A model generated the notes under the pieces. The model did no database searches. It worked only from the letters and a program-made list of their open reading frames with translations, and was not told where the DNA came from. A program made the position numbers and the translations under genes. Source: CAYQTL01 sp964420405 (GTDB lineage Bacteria; Acidobacteriota; Thermoanaerobaculia; Thermoanaerobaculales; Sulfomarinibacteraceae). From it: a stretch of 64,000 nt of DNA. Positions 34,301 to 44,518 of the stretch are shown piece by piece. The stretch is taken from the NCBI GenBank assembly GCA_964420405.1, contig CAYQTL010000017.1, positions 7,217 through 71,216 on the forward strand. The letters run 5' to 3'. Positions within the stretch are counted from its first letter, which is position 1. Each line of letters begins with the position of its first letter.

Positions 34301-34404
34301 TGGTGGTGCCGGTGGTCTACACCCTGTTCGACGCCCTCCAGCGGCGGATCGTCCGCCTCGCCTCGTCGCGCGACGAGGACGCACCTGCCGGGAGCCCGGC
34401 GTGA
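31312..34404 (+). CDS. RND efflux pump, HAE1-like (AcrB family) permease
   Basis: Proton-driven inner-membrane pump. The 1030-residue product has the two-fold RND layout: helix 1 at residues 1-30, periplasmic loops of about 300 residues each, and two six-helix bundles. The proton relay is present: the Asp pair in IGIVVDDAIVILE and the Lys in MGMATKNAILLIDY, as in drug-type rather than metal-type pumps. The N-terminal IRRPVATVVV and PDIEFPIVSVNV motifs are typical. The GTG at 31312 is coupled to the adaptor gene, and the end overlaps the next start (34401-34404). Confidence 0.95.
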   Translation: MIWNLCIRRPVATVVVFLVIAIFGVYGYLQMPVREVPDIEFPIVSVNVVLPGAEPEVVETEIIEPLEEEINTIEGLKTLTSTAREQVGTVTAEFELWRDIDIAAQDVRDRVERARRDLPDDIESPIVSKLDPDARAIMWIALTGDERWDTVRLTEYADKVLKDRLENLRGVGRIQIGGERLYAVRLRLDPDLLAGHGLTVGDVLATVRANNVDIPSGRIESEMREFLVTTEGQFAAPEPMNDLIVAVRDGVPIRIGDVGEVVGGVENDRQVARLSGEPSVGLGVVKQSDANTVALADTVRERIAALSEDFPPGLSYIIASDDSTYIASSIRDLLFTIGLATALVFLVVLFFLRTGWGTVITTIAIPTSLLGGTSLMWILGFSVNTLTMLGLILVIGIVVDDAIVILESCYRQQEHGMERGPAAQAGTTEVAFAAIANSLSLAAVFIPVAFTQGLIGRFFREFGLTVASTVFASTLTALTLTPMLCSRLLRVPEKHGRFYAMTERHWERVAGVYRWVLDRAFAHRTLTVLIGVAVLALSILAFTGLSTEFLPTVDRSEFLISFETPEGATLDATDRYARQIEAVLADVDEIEHQFLAIGLARGAGPGEVNSGIAFVHLTPRGERARHQSEIMQDVRERLGRLPAGRAYVIEPSAAGPSEAPLQLVLQSTRLEEIAERQEEVMAWMRRRGEFVGVNSDLKMNKPQVDVAIDRDRASELGITVADVSTTLRDLLGEPDVSEIERASERYEVIPEITGAGRLVPSDLLRLYVRTSAGDLVSLGNVVSLAETIGPSEIHHFNRLRAATVSASTPPGVPLGDALRVLQGHLAEALPETFEWTVTGQAQDFQESFFYLTIALVFSVVFIYLVLSAQFESFLHPLTILVALPLAGIGAFGGLWLLGMTFNIYSFIGVIMLMGMATKNAILLIDYSNVLRRRGLGVLEAAREAARVRLRPVLMTTFSTVLGMLPIALGFGAGGEARAPLGVAVAGGLLATTFLTIVVVPVVYTLFDALQRRIVRLASSRDEDAPAGSPA

Positions 34405-34712
34405 AGCTGGTCCGGATCGCCGTCCAGGTGCAGTACGGCGACGCCGTCCAGGGGATCCTCGCCGACCTCGGGGTGCCCGCGTGGACCCGCCACGAGCGGA
34501 TCGGCGGCCGCGACGTCGACGGCCGCCACGACGGCTCGCAGGCGTTTCCAGGCAGCATGACGGCGCTCGTCGCCCGTGTCCCCGACGACGAGGTCGGGCC
34601 GTTGCTCGACGCGCTCGAGGAGTTCCGGGGGGCGCGCGCCACCCACCGTCACCTGGAGGCGTACGTGGTGGCGGTCGAACGGTCTCTCCATCCCCGGGAG
34701 GACGAGCGGTGA
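34401..34712 (+). CDS. Small PII-like / DUF3240-type protein in the RND operon
   Basis: The 103-residue product has no signal peptide. It has the ferredoxin-like beta-alpha-beta pattern of PII-type proteins: MKLVRIAVQVQY, LADLGVPAWTRHERI, TALVARVPDDEVGPLLDALEEF and HLEAYVVAVERS. The central loop carries HDGSQAFPGS with His/Asp residues. Similar short genes occur in RND loci for metal or cation export, where they may sense ligand or metal in the cytoplasm. It is coupled on both sides by GTGA overlaps, so its level follows that of the pump. Confidence 0.75.
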   Translation: MKLVRIAVQVQYGDAVQGILADLGVPAWTRHERIGGRDVDGRHDGSQAFPGSMTALVARVPDDEVGPLLDALEEFRGARATHRHLEAYVVAVERSLHPREDER

Positions 34713-36238
34713 CAGGGCGCGTGACCGCACTGCTGACCGTCGTGGCGGTGCTGGTGGCGACCGCTGCGCCCGCCGCGGACCGGCCCCTCGAGCTGACCCT
34801 CGACGGGGCGATCCGGCTCGCCCTCGAGAACAACCCCTCCCTCGAGGTGGCCCGCTACGGTCCGCGGATCGCCGACACCTTCCCGCCGGAGGCCAGTGCC
34901 GCCTTCGACCCCCGCCTCGACGCCTCGGCGTACTGGCAGGACTCCACCAGCCAGCTGTCGGCGGTGCAGCAGTTCACGTTCCGCCCCGACGACGGTGGCG
35001 GCGACGAGCCGCCCCGCACGATCCCGGACCTGGAGCGCCGCGGCCTGGGCGCCGAGGCCAGCCTCCGGACCCGCTTCACCACCGGCGCCGAGCTGTCGCT
35101 CGACGCCTCCGTCGACCGCAGCGAGACCAGCTTCACCCCCCGGGAGTACGAGGGGAGCTGGACCCTGCAGCTGGTCCAGCCGCTGCTCGAGGACGCCTGG
35201 CGCGACGTCAACCTGGTGGAGGTACGCCAGGCCGAGAACCGCGCCGTCCAGAGCCGATGGGAGCTGCGCCGGACCGTTCTCGACCTCGTCGAGCAGGTCG
35301 AGCGCACCTACTGGGAGCTGGTGCTGGCGCGACGGGTGGTCGACATCCGCCGGTTCGGCCTGCGGCTCGCCGCGGAGCAGCTCGAGCTCAACCGGGACCT
35401 GGTCGACACCGGCCGCGCGGTCCGCTCCGACCTGCTGTCGGCCGAGGCCGAGCGGGCCTCCAGGCGAGCCGACCTGGAGCAGGCCCTCGGCAGGGTACGG
35501 ATGCTGGAGGTGACGCTGCGGCGGCTGCTGCTTCCGGTCGAGGGCGACCCGGAGCTGGTGCCCGTCCCGGTCGACCGGCCACTGGCCACGCCGGTCGACC
35601 TCGACCCGACCGCGAGCGTCGACACTGCCCTGAAGCGCCGCCCGGAGCTGGCCGCCGAGCGGATCGAGATCGCCAACCGGGTGCTCGACGTGCGCGCCCG
35701 CGAGGACGCACTCGACCCCGAGCTCGACCTGGTCGCCTCCTACGGCCGCACCAGCCTCGGTGCCGACCTGACGGGCGGCACCGAGCACCTGGTCGACAGC
35801 TCGCCGTACGACACCGTCCGCATCGGCGTCCAGATCGGCCTGCCCCTGACCCGCCGCGGCGAGGCCGCCCGCTGGGAGCGGGCCCGCCTGGACCGCGACC
35901 GCGCCGAGGCCGCCCTCCAGGACCTCGCCCTGCGGGTCGCGGAGCAGGTCCGCGCGACCGCGGTCGAGGTCGAGACCCAGTGGCCCCGGGTCGCCGCCAC
36001 CCGCGACGCCGTCACGGCCCGCGAGGAGGAGCTGCGCATCGAGCAGGACCGCTACGAGGTCGGCATGGCCCGTCACCTCGACGTGCTCCTCGTCCAGCGG
36101 CTGCTGATCGAGGCCCGGGTCGAAGCGGCGACCGCCCGCGTGCGGTACCGCCAGGCGCTGGCGTCGCTGTACCGCGCCGAGGGCACCTTGCTCGACCGCC
36201 GCGGGATCGCGATCCCCGGCCCGGGGGACGCGCCGTGA
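34709..36238 (+). CDS. TolC family outer-membrane efflux protein
   Basis: Outer-membrane channel of the tripartite pump; the best evidence in the window for an outer membrane. The 509-residue product has a signal peptide (about 1-22, ending AAPA) and two OEP repeats (about 35-275 and 305-490). Coiled-coil helices include VEQVERTYWELVLARRVVDI and AEQVRATAVEVETQWPRVAATRD. The segment LEVARYGPRIADTFPPEASAAF is typical of the first repeat. The GTG at 34709 follows GGGAGG and overlaps the preceding stop. It is the last gene of the operon and ends 11 bp from the convergent gene. Confidence 0.92.
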   Translation: MTGRVTALLTVVAVLVATAAPAADRPLELTLDGAIRLALENNPSLEVARYGPRIADTFPPEASAAFDPRLDASAYWQDSTSQLSAVQQFTFRPDDGGGDEPPRTIPDLERRGLGAEASLRTRFTTGAELSLDASVDRSETSFTPREYEGSWTLQLVQPLLEDAWRDVNLVEVRQAENRAVQSRWELRRTVLDLVEQVERTYWELVLARRVVDIRRFGLRLAAEQLELNRDLVDTGRAVRSDLLSAEAERASRRADLEQALGRVRMLEVTLRRLLLPVEGDPELVPVPVDRPLATPVDLDPTASVDTALKRRPELAAERIEIANRVLDVRAREDALDPELDLVASYGRTSLGADLTGGTEHLVDSSPYDTVRIGVQIGLPLTRRGEAARWERARLDRDRAEAALQDLALRVAEQVRATAVEVETQWPRVAATRDAVTAREEELRIEQDRYEVGMARHLDVLLVQRLLIEARVEAATARVRYRQALASLYRAEGTLLDRRGIAIPGPGDAP

Positions 36239-36249
36239 ACCGTGCACGA

Positions 36250-37704
36250 TCAGCCGGGGGGGAGGGCCGCCGCCGGCGCGAGCCAGCGCACGTACGGCCC
36301 CTCGAGCGGCACCACGTACTGGCGGGCGACTCCCTCCGGCAGGGCCGTCAGCGACAGCTCGCGCGGCGGCTGCGCCGGCCGCTCCGCGTCCGCCGTCCAC
36401 ATCAGCTGCGTCGTCACGTCCGCCGCCGGCTGGAGCGCCCCCACCAACAGCGAGACCGCGAGGACCCGGACGGCCGCGGGCGCCGCCCCGGCCAGGCGCC
36501 GCGTCCACGGCAGGCGGAGCACCAGCACCGCCACGACGAAGAGCGACGGCACGGAGGTGCGCGACACGAGATCGTTGAAGTTCCCGACGTAGGCCAGCGG
36601 GAGCATCACGAGGGTGACGGCTGCGGGCCACAGCCACACCGTGGCGTCTCCCGCACCCCGCGCCCCGATCTCTTCCGCCGCCCCCCCCGGCCGGTACAAC
36701 GCCGCGAGGGCCACCAGCGGCACCCCGACCTCCACCGCCACGAACAGGGCCCACATCGCGGGGCCGCGGCCGGGCCCGAGCGACTCCCAGATCCATCCCG
36801 CCGGGACACCCGCCCGCTCCGACCCGAGCAGGTAGGCGGAGGCCACGACCACGAACGGCACCGTCAGCGCCGCGCCGACAGCCAGGCCGGCGAGCCGCGA
36901 CCGGCGCCGGAGCAGGCTCGACACCAGAAGCGGCGCCAGACCCAGGGCGGCGAACGGGCTCCACAGCACGACCACTGCCGCGACCGCGCCCAGCGCCGGC
37001 GCCGGCCATCGGTGCTCGTGGCCGTGGACCGCCAGCGCCGCTCCGATCCAGCCGGCGAGTCCGTGCTGCGGCGTCCAGAACAGCAGCGAGGGGTTCGACG
37101 AGTACTGGGCGAAGCCGGACCACCACTGCATCAGGTCCTGGCTCCGGCCGCCCACCAGGAGCACTCCGAGGGCGTCCATGCCGTTGACGCCGAGCCACAC
37201 GACCATCGCGATCCAGGCGATCCGCCCGCTGAGCCTCGAGAGCCAGGCCGCGGTCAGCCCCAACCCGAGAGCCGTCCACACCAGGAGCGCGGCGTGCGCG
37301 CCGTCGAGCCCGGCGAGCTTGCCGAAGGCGGCGGCCGGGAGGTAGTAGCCGACGCCGTAGGACAGCAGACCGGGATCCTCGGGACCCCGATCGCGGTACA
37401 CCACCGGCCACGGCTCGACCGTGAGGTCGTGCAGCACCGCGTTGTGCTTGTACCAGTCGAGGCGCTGGTGGCCGACGGCCCCGGCGCCCGACACCAGGGC
37501 CAGCACCACCACCAGCGAAACGGCGAGGACGCGATCGAGCCGGGTGGACCGGCGGTGCGACAGCCGGACGTGCCGCACGAGCCCGACCGCGAGGGCCGCG
37601 GCCAGCGCGAGCCCGACCGGGATCCCCACCGACGGCCGCACCCAGCCGGCGAGGAAGAACGCCGCGGGCGCGGCGAGGTAGAGCAGGCTCAGGCGCGGGA
37701 GCAC
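36250..37704 (-). CDS. Polytopic membrane protein, unknown
   Basis: The 484-residue product has about eleven predicted helices, with a first periplasmic loop containing QRLDWYKHNAVLHDLTVEPW and a short C-terminal soluble part. The layout resembles GT-C type membrane proteins, but I see no clear Asp-Asp or Asp-Glu catalytic pair, so no enzyme function is assigned. The GTG at 37704 has no ribosome site; a -10 box TAGAAT lies exactly 6 nt upstream, so the mRNA is probably leaderless. The gene is divergent from the DUF72 gene. Confidence 0.75.
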   Translation of the reverse strand: MLPRLSLLYLAAPAAFFLAGWVRPSVGIPVGLALAAALAVGLVRHVRLSHRRSTRLDRVLAVSLVVVLALVSGAGAVGHQRLDWYKHNAVLHDLTVEPWPVVYRDRGPEDPGLLSYGVGYYLPAAAFGKLAGLDGAHAALLVWTALGLGLTAAWLSRLSGRIAWIAMVVWLGVNGMDALGVLLVGGRSQDLMQWWSGFAQYSSNPSLLFWTPQHGLAGWIGAALAVHGHEHRWPAPALGAVAAVVVLWSPFAALGLAPLLVSSLLRRRSRLAGLAVGAALTVPFVVVASAYLLGSERAGVPAGWIWESLGPGRGPAMWALFVAVEVGVPLVALAALYRPGGAAEEIGARGAGDATVWLWPAAVTLVMLPLAYVGNFNDLVSRTSVPSLFVVAVLVLRLPWTRRLAGAAPAAVRVLAVSLLVGALQPAADVTTQLMWTADAERPAQPPRELSLTALPEGVARQYVVPLEGPYVRWLAPAAALPPG

Positions 37705-37710
37705 CGCCGA

Positions 37711-37716
37711 ATTCTA
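37711..37716 (-). promoter_or_regulatory. -10 box TAGAAT for a probably leaderless transcript
   Basis: On the minus strand TAGAAT is followed by six bases and the GTG start at 37704, with no Shine-Dalgarno sequence. It is the only AT-rich hexamer in the 47-bp divergent spacer and matches the spacing of 1449-1454. Confidence 0.6.
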
Positions 37717-37751
37717 CCGCCGACACGAGCCCGCCTGACCGGACGGGCGGA

Positions 37752-38486
37752 ATGACGACACGGGGACGGGTCCGGATCGGGACCTCGGGATGGCGGTACG
37801 ACCACTGGCGAGGGCCGTTCTACCCGGAGGAGCTGCCCACCGGCAGGTGGCTGAAGCACTACGCGCAGCGCTTCGACGCCGTGGAGGTGAACCGGACCTT
37901 CTACAGCCTGCCCGACCGGTCGGTCCTCGAAGGGTGGGCCGCCGGGACCCCGGACGGGTTCATGTTCGCCGTCAAGGCGAGCCGGTACCTGACCCACATG
38001 AAGAAGCTCAAGGACCCCGACGAGCCCCTCGCGAACCTGCTCGAGGTGGCCCGCGGCCTCGGACCGAAGCTCGGGCCCCTGCTCTTCCAGCTGCCCCCCG
38101 CGTGGCGGGCCGACCCCGGCCGCCTCGACGCCTTTCTCGACGCCGTCCCCGACGACGTCCGGGTCGCGGTGGAGACGCGCGACGAGAGCTGGTTCGACGA
38201 CCGGGTGCTACGCGTGCTCGCGGACCACGGCGCCGCCTTCTGCATCTGGCACCTCGGCGGGACCCTGTCGCCGAAGGAGGTCACGGCCGATCTCGTGTAC
38301 GTCCGGCTGCACGGGCCGGGTGACTCCTACGAGGGCCGCTACGACCGCCGCACTCTCGCCGGCTGGGCCGGCGCCGTCTGCAGCTGGCGCGACGCCGGCC
38401 GCGACGTCCACTGCTACTTCGACAACGACCAGGACGGGTACGCCCCGGTCAACGCCCGCGAGCTGGCGGAGATGGTCGGGGGCTGA
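37752..38486 (+). CDS. DUF72 family protein (YecE-like, TIM barrel)
   Basis: The 244-residue product has the family's diagnostic N-terminal pattern IGTSGWRYDHWRGPFYPE, then FDAVEVNRTFYSLP, FMFAVKASRYLTHMKKL, LLFQLPPAW, VAVETRDESWF and the C-terminal DVHCYFDNDQDGYAPVNA. Members are TIM-barrel proteins of unknown role, proposed to act on nucleic acids or phosphate esters. The ATG at 37752 begins the conserved region. It is monocistronic and convergent with the Fpg/Nei gene, separated by the palindromic repeat at 38517-38640. Confidence 0.93.
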   Translation: MTTRGRVRIGTSGWRYDHWRGPFYPEELPTGRWLKHYAQRFDAVEVNRTFYSLPDRSVLEGWAAGTPDGFMFAVKASRYLTHMKKLKDPDEPLANLLEVARGLGPKLGPLLFQLPPAWRADPGRLDAFLDAVPDDVRVAVETRDESWFDDRVLRVLADHGAAFCIWHLGGTLSPKEVTADLVYVRLHGPGDSYEGRYDRRTLAGWAGAVCSWRDAGRDVHCYFDNDQDGYAPVNARELAEMVGG

Positions 38487-38516
38487 CCGCGCGCGAGACC
38501 GCGGTCCGCGCCGCGC

Positions 38517-38640
38517 CCTCGTCCGCGTCCGTGCCCTCGATGGGTTGGCAGATGCAGCGGCGTCGACACGCACCCGTGCGACGACCCGGGCGCTGCCGCA
38601 GCCGACGTTCCTGCCGCTGCATCGAGGCACGGACGCGGGC
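38517..38640. repeat. Long palindromic element, dispersed core repeat copy 2
   Basis: Left arm 38526-38542 (CGTCCGTGCCCTCGATG) pairs with right arm 38620-38635 with one unpaired base. Inside it, GATGCAGCGGC (38551-38561) pairs perfectly with GCCGCTGCATC (38613-38623). The right arm repeats 1284-1313. It lies between two convergent gene ends and may act as a bidirectional terminator. Confidence 0.75.
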
Positions 38641-38684
38641 TCGGGCAGGGACGAGGGGCGGCAGCGGCCTCGGGCCGCGGCGGC

Positions 38685-39467
38685 TCAGCGTCGCTGGTGG
38701 TCGGGGCACAGGTATCCCGCGCGGCCCGAGACCTTCAGCCTGACGATGGTGCCGCCGCAGCGCGGGCAGGTTGCGCCGTCCTCGCGATGGGGCAGCAGCC
38801 AGTCGCCGGGGATCCGGTCCGGGTCGGCGCCGCGCTCGATGCCGTCCTTCAGCACCCTGCGGACCTCGCCGACGAGGTCGCGGCGCTCGCCGCCGTCGAG
38901 CTCCGACAGCGGCGTCTCCGGGTGGAGCCCGTGTTGGAAGAGGATCTCGTCCACCCACACGTTGCCGAGGCCCGCCACCACCGCCTGGTTCATGAGGGTC
39001 GGCTTGACCGCCCCCCGACGGTCCACGAGCCGGTCGAGGAATCCGTCCTCGTCCACCGCGAGCGCGTCGGGGCCCAGCCCCCGACCGGCGAGGTAGCCGT
39101 CGAGGTCGCGTGCGAGGTCGATCTCCCCGAACCTCCGGGGGCACACGTAGGCCAGGTGCATGCCGTCGTCGAGGTCGAGCCGCAGCCAGGTGTGCCCGGG
39201 CTCGTCGTCCGGATCGCCGAACGCCTCCAGCCAGCCTGTCATGCCGAAGTGCAGCACCAGCCACGGCCCGTCGCCGAGGCGGGCGAACAGGTGCTTGCCG
39301 TGGCGATGGGAGCCCGACACGCGGCGGCCCGACACTTCCCGGCGCAGGTGGTCGGCCGACACCAGGAGCAGCGCCGAGTCCGGCACCCCCGCATGCTCGA
39401 CGCGCCGCCCGACCGCGGTGGCGTCGAGGTACCGCTTGCGCAGCTCGACGTCAGGAAGCTCCGGCAC
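38685..39467 (-). CDS. mutM: Fpg/Nei family DNA glycosylase/AP lyase
   Basis: Base-excision repair enzyme for oxidised purines or pyrimidines. The 260-residue product begins MPELPDVE with the catalytic Pro2 and Glu3. It has the conserved Lys of the beta-hairpin in SHRHGKHLFARL, the helix-two-turn-helix around GLGNVWVDEILF, and a C-terminal zinc finger. The finger is CPRCGG followed by CPDHQ, so the fourth Cys is replaced by His. Whether it is Fpg or Nei type cannot be told from the sequence. The GTG at 39467 follows GAGGAGG and lies 17 bp inside the end of the upstream sucrose-phosphate synthase gene. Confidence 0.93.
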   Translation of the reverse strand: MPELPDVELRKRYLDATAVGRRVEHAGVPDSALLLVSADHLRREVSGRRVSGSHRHGKHLFARLGDGPWLVLHFGMTGWLEAFGDPDDEPGHTWLRLDLDDGMHLAYVCPRRFGEIDLARDLDGYLAGRGLGPDALAVDEDGFLDRLVDRRGAVKPTLMNQAVVAGLGNVWVDEILFQHGLHPETPLSELDGGERRDLVGEVRRVLKDGIERGADPDRIPGDWLLPHREDGATCPRCGGTIVRLKVSGRAGYLCPDHQRR

Positions 39468-41703
39468 GAACGACCTCCTCGTTCCGGTCCGTCGACCGTC
39501 CTCCGTCGACGCCGAGCCGAGCGGGATCAACCTCCGCTTCGAGAAACCGGTAGTGCTCGATCCCCTCGAGCACCCCGGCCGCGCACGCCCGTCCGGCGAA
39601 GGAGACCCTCGGGCTGCCCTCCAGACGGCGGAGCCGCCGGTCGGCCCCGGCCACCACCACCCCGAGGGTGTCGCCCGCGAGCATGTCGAGGTCGGCCCCG
39701 GCGGCCCCGGCGACGAGGAACCGCTCCATCGGCAGCCCCCATCGCATCGCCAGCCAGCGCAGCGCCTGGCCCTTCGACGCGCGGATCGGGACCACGTCGA
39801 GGAACATCCCGTGGGACAGGAGCACCCCCGCGCGCAGCCCTTCCCGGCGCAGGATGCGGCGGATCTCACGCTCCCGGGGCGCCAGCCGCGGGTCGACGAG
39901 GAAGCTGATCTTGAACCGCCCCTGTTCGGCCTCGTCCTGCGGGCTCAGTCCCAGGACCCGGGCGAGGACCGCCCGGATCGGCAGCGGGTTCCACTGGAAG
40001 TCGATGTGCCGGCTCCACAGCTCGTCCCGGATGAGCCGCCCGCCCGCCACGGAGGTGTGGATCTCGCAGCCTGCCGAGGTGACGAACGCGTCCGGTTCCG
40101 GCGCGTTCCATCGCCGCAGCTCCGACCGCGCACCCTCCAGCGAGCGCCCGGAGACGGCGATCAATGCCAACGGGGCATCCGACTCCCGCAGTCGCGCCCG
40201 GAGACGGTCGAGCGAGCGACGCTCGCCGACCAGCGCCTCGTCGATCTCGCACACCAGGAACCGGTCCGCGGTCGGCAACCGCACGGTGCGCTGGCGGCGG
40301 GCGGTCCGGCGGCGTCCCCGGACCCGTCGGACCACCTCGAGGTACCGCTCCACGTGGCCGTCCCAGGTGTAGTGGCGGCGGACGTTGCGGAGCCCCCTGT
40401 CGGCGAGGCGCCGCCACCGGCTGCCGTCCGCCAGAAGCTCGAGCAGGGACGCACCGATCGCGCCGGGGTCGAGCGGGTCCACCAGCGCCCCGTTGCGGAG
40501 GTTCGACACGATGTCCCGCGGACCGCCGTCGTCCGTCGCCACCAGCGGCAGCCCGCTCGCCGCCGCCTCGATCAGGGTCAGGCCGAACGGCTCCGTCAGA
40601 GCCGGGTTCACGAACACCCCCCGCCGCAGCGCCGCGAGGCGGTACAGCGACGGCACGTCGTCCGGGTCGTGGTGCTTCGGGTACGCCACGCGGCCGTAGA
40701 GGTCGTAGCGGTCGACGTCGAGGAACAGGCCCGTGTAGATCTCGCGGGGCGCCGGGTCGAGCTGGGAGACGTCGTCCCGGTTGCCGACCATCAGCACGAG
40801 GTTCGCGCGCCGCCGCAGCTCCGGCGACCGGCCGTAGGCGGCGATCAGCCCGTGGAGGTTCTTCCGCTCGTCCGGCCTCGCGAGGGCGAGGACCACGGGC
40901 AGCCCGGGGCGCTCCAGGAAGCGGTCGACCTCGGCCGCGATCGGGGGCTCGGGCTCGCCGGGGCGCGGCGGCCGGAACCTCTCCAGGTCGACACCGGGTG
41001 GGATCACGACCATCCGCCGGGAGTCGTGGTTGTCGTACATCCCGTACTGCGACTCCACCTCCTGCCCGGTGCTCGTGATCACCGCCGCGGCGGCGTCGAG
41101 AGCCCGTTCCTCGGCCTCGATCCGCTCGCCGATCCGGTAGACCGACTCGAGCCGCTCCCGGCTCGAGCCCGCCGCCAACAGCCGGCGCCGCTTCTCCCGC
41201 CCCAGGGAATGGCCGGTGAACACCAGCGGCACGCCGAGAAGACCGGCCACCCGCGCGCCGGCGAGACCGGCGTCGGCGTAGTGGCCGTGGATCACGTCCG
41301 GGACCCGGCCGGCGCGCCGCACGTGCTGCAGCACCCGGTCGACGCACACGTCCAGGTACCGCCACAGCACCTCCTTTCGCAGGTATCGCCGGGGACCGAA
41401 GTCGACCCGCACCAGCCGCGCCCCGGGACCCAGCCGCTCCTCCGGCACCGCGTAGTCGTCGGCGACCTTCGGGTCGACCACCCGCCTCGTCACCAGGTCC
41501 ACACCGTCCACATCGGGATGGCGGCCGAGCGCGCGCGCCAGCTCGAGCACGTACAGCACCTGCCCGCCGGTGTCGGCGTCGCGCCCCAGCTCCGGATCGG
41601 TCCCTCGGATCAGGCCGTGGAGGCTGAGCATCAGAACGGAGACGCCGCTCCGATCGGCGCCCTCCTGAACCCCACTCCGCTCGCTCCCGTGGCTCCCGGT
41701 CAT
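39451..41703 (-). CDS. Sucrose-phosphate synthase with degenerate phosphatase-like C-terminal domain
   Basis: GT4 enzyme that makes sucrose-6-phosphate from UDP-glucose and fructose-6-phosphate. The 750-residue product has the glycosyltransferase part at about 20-470: DTGGQVLYVLELARAL, VIHGHYADAG, RPDERKNLHGLI and TEPFGLTLIEAAASG. A HAD/SPP-like domain follows (475-730). Its first motif reads CEIDEAL; the nucleophile Asp of true sucrose-phosphate phosphatases is replaced by Glu486, so this domain is probably inactive. The C-terminal 20 residues are unrelated tail. The ATG at 41703 lacks a good ribosome site. It is divergent from PEP synthase. Confidence 0.88.
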   Translation of the reverse strand: MTGSHGSERSGVQEGADRSGVSVLMLSLHGLIRGTDPELGRDADTGGQVLYVLELARALGRHPDVDGVDLVTRRVVDPKVADDYAVPEERLGPGARLVRVDFGPRRYLRKEVLWRYLDVCVDRVLQHVRRAGRVPDVIHGHYADAGLAGARVAGLLGVPLVFTGHSLGREKRRRLLAAGSSRERLESVYRIGERIEAEERALDAAAAVITSTGQEVESQYGMYDNHDSRRMVVIPPGVDLERFRPPRPGEPEPPIAAEVDRFLERPGLPVVLALARPDERKNLHGLIAAYGRSPELRRRANLVLMVGNRDDVSQLDPAPREIYTGLFLDVDRYDLYGRVAYPKHHDPDDVPSLYRLAALRRGVFVNPALTEPFGLTLIEAAASGLPLVATDDGGPRDIVSNLRNGALVDPLDPGAIGASLLELLADGSRWRRLADRGLRNVRRHYTWDGHVERYLEVVRRVRGRRRTARRQRTVRLPTADRFLVCEIDEALVGERRSLDRLRARLRESDAPLALIAVSGRSLEGARSELRRWNAPEPDAFVTSAGCEIHTSVAGGRLIRDELWSRHIDFQWNPLPIRAVLARVLGLSPQDEAEQGRFKISFLVDPRLAPREREIRRILRREGLRAGVLLSHGMFLDVVPIRASKGQALRWLAMRWGLPMERFLVAGAAGADLDMLAGDTLGVVVAGADRRLRRLEGSPRVSFAGRACAAGVLEGIEHYRFLEAEVDPARLGVDGGRSTDRNEEVVRAGAS

Positions 41704-42022
41704 CTCGATCACCGTGCTGCTCCGTCGGGCTCCCGGTCGGGGACCGTCGTCCGTGGTCCTCCCGGTGACACCTCGATCGTTGCCGCCGATCGTCCGTCCT
41801 ACGACCCGGACCCGACCCAGACGGTCCCGGGGCGTCGCCCCACGGTGAGACCGGCAGGCCACACGCCGGAGTACCGGACCGACTCCGCGCAGGCGGGGCC
41901 CGGCCCCACCCGGACCTGCGTCCGGTCCCGGTGGAACCTGGGGCGCGATCGGGAGGATGCTCGGGGCGCAGACCGTGGTGCGGGCCTCCAGGGGCTCCGT
42001 CCGCGGCGTCCGGAGGTGCACC
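41704..42022. other. Divergent intergenic region between sucrose-phosphate synthase and PEP synthase genes
   Basis: 319 bp with two short GC hairpins, GGGGC-GTC-GCCCC (41829-41841) and GGGGCC-C-GGCCCC (41895-41907). Promoters for both genes should be here, but no convincing -10 box stands out. No small gene is seen. Confidence 0.5.

Positions 42023-44518
<2,496 letters not shown>

Noticed and set aside
34649..37726. A 1025-codon open frame on the minus strand
   Set aside because: Antisense to the TolC gene and out of frame with the membrane protein at 36250; the composition is typical of shadow frames.
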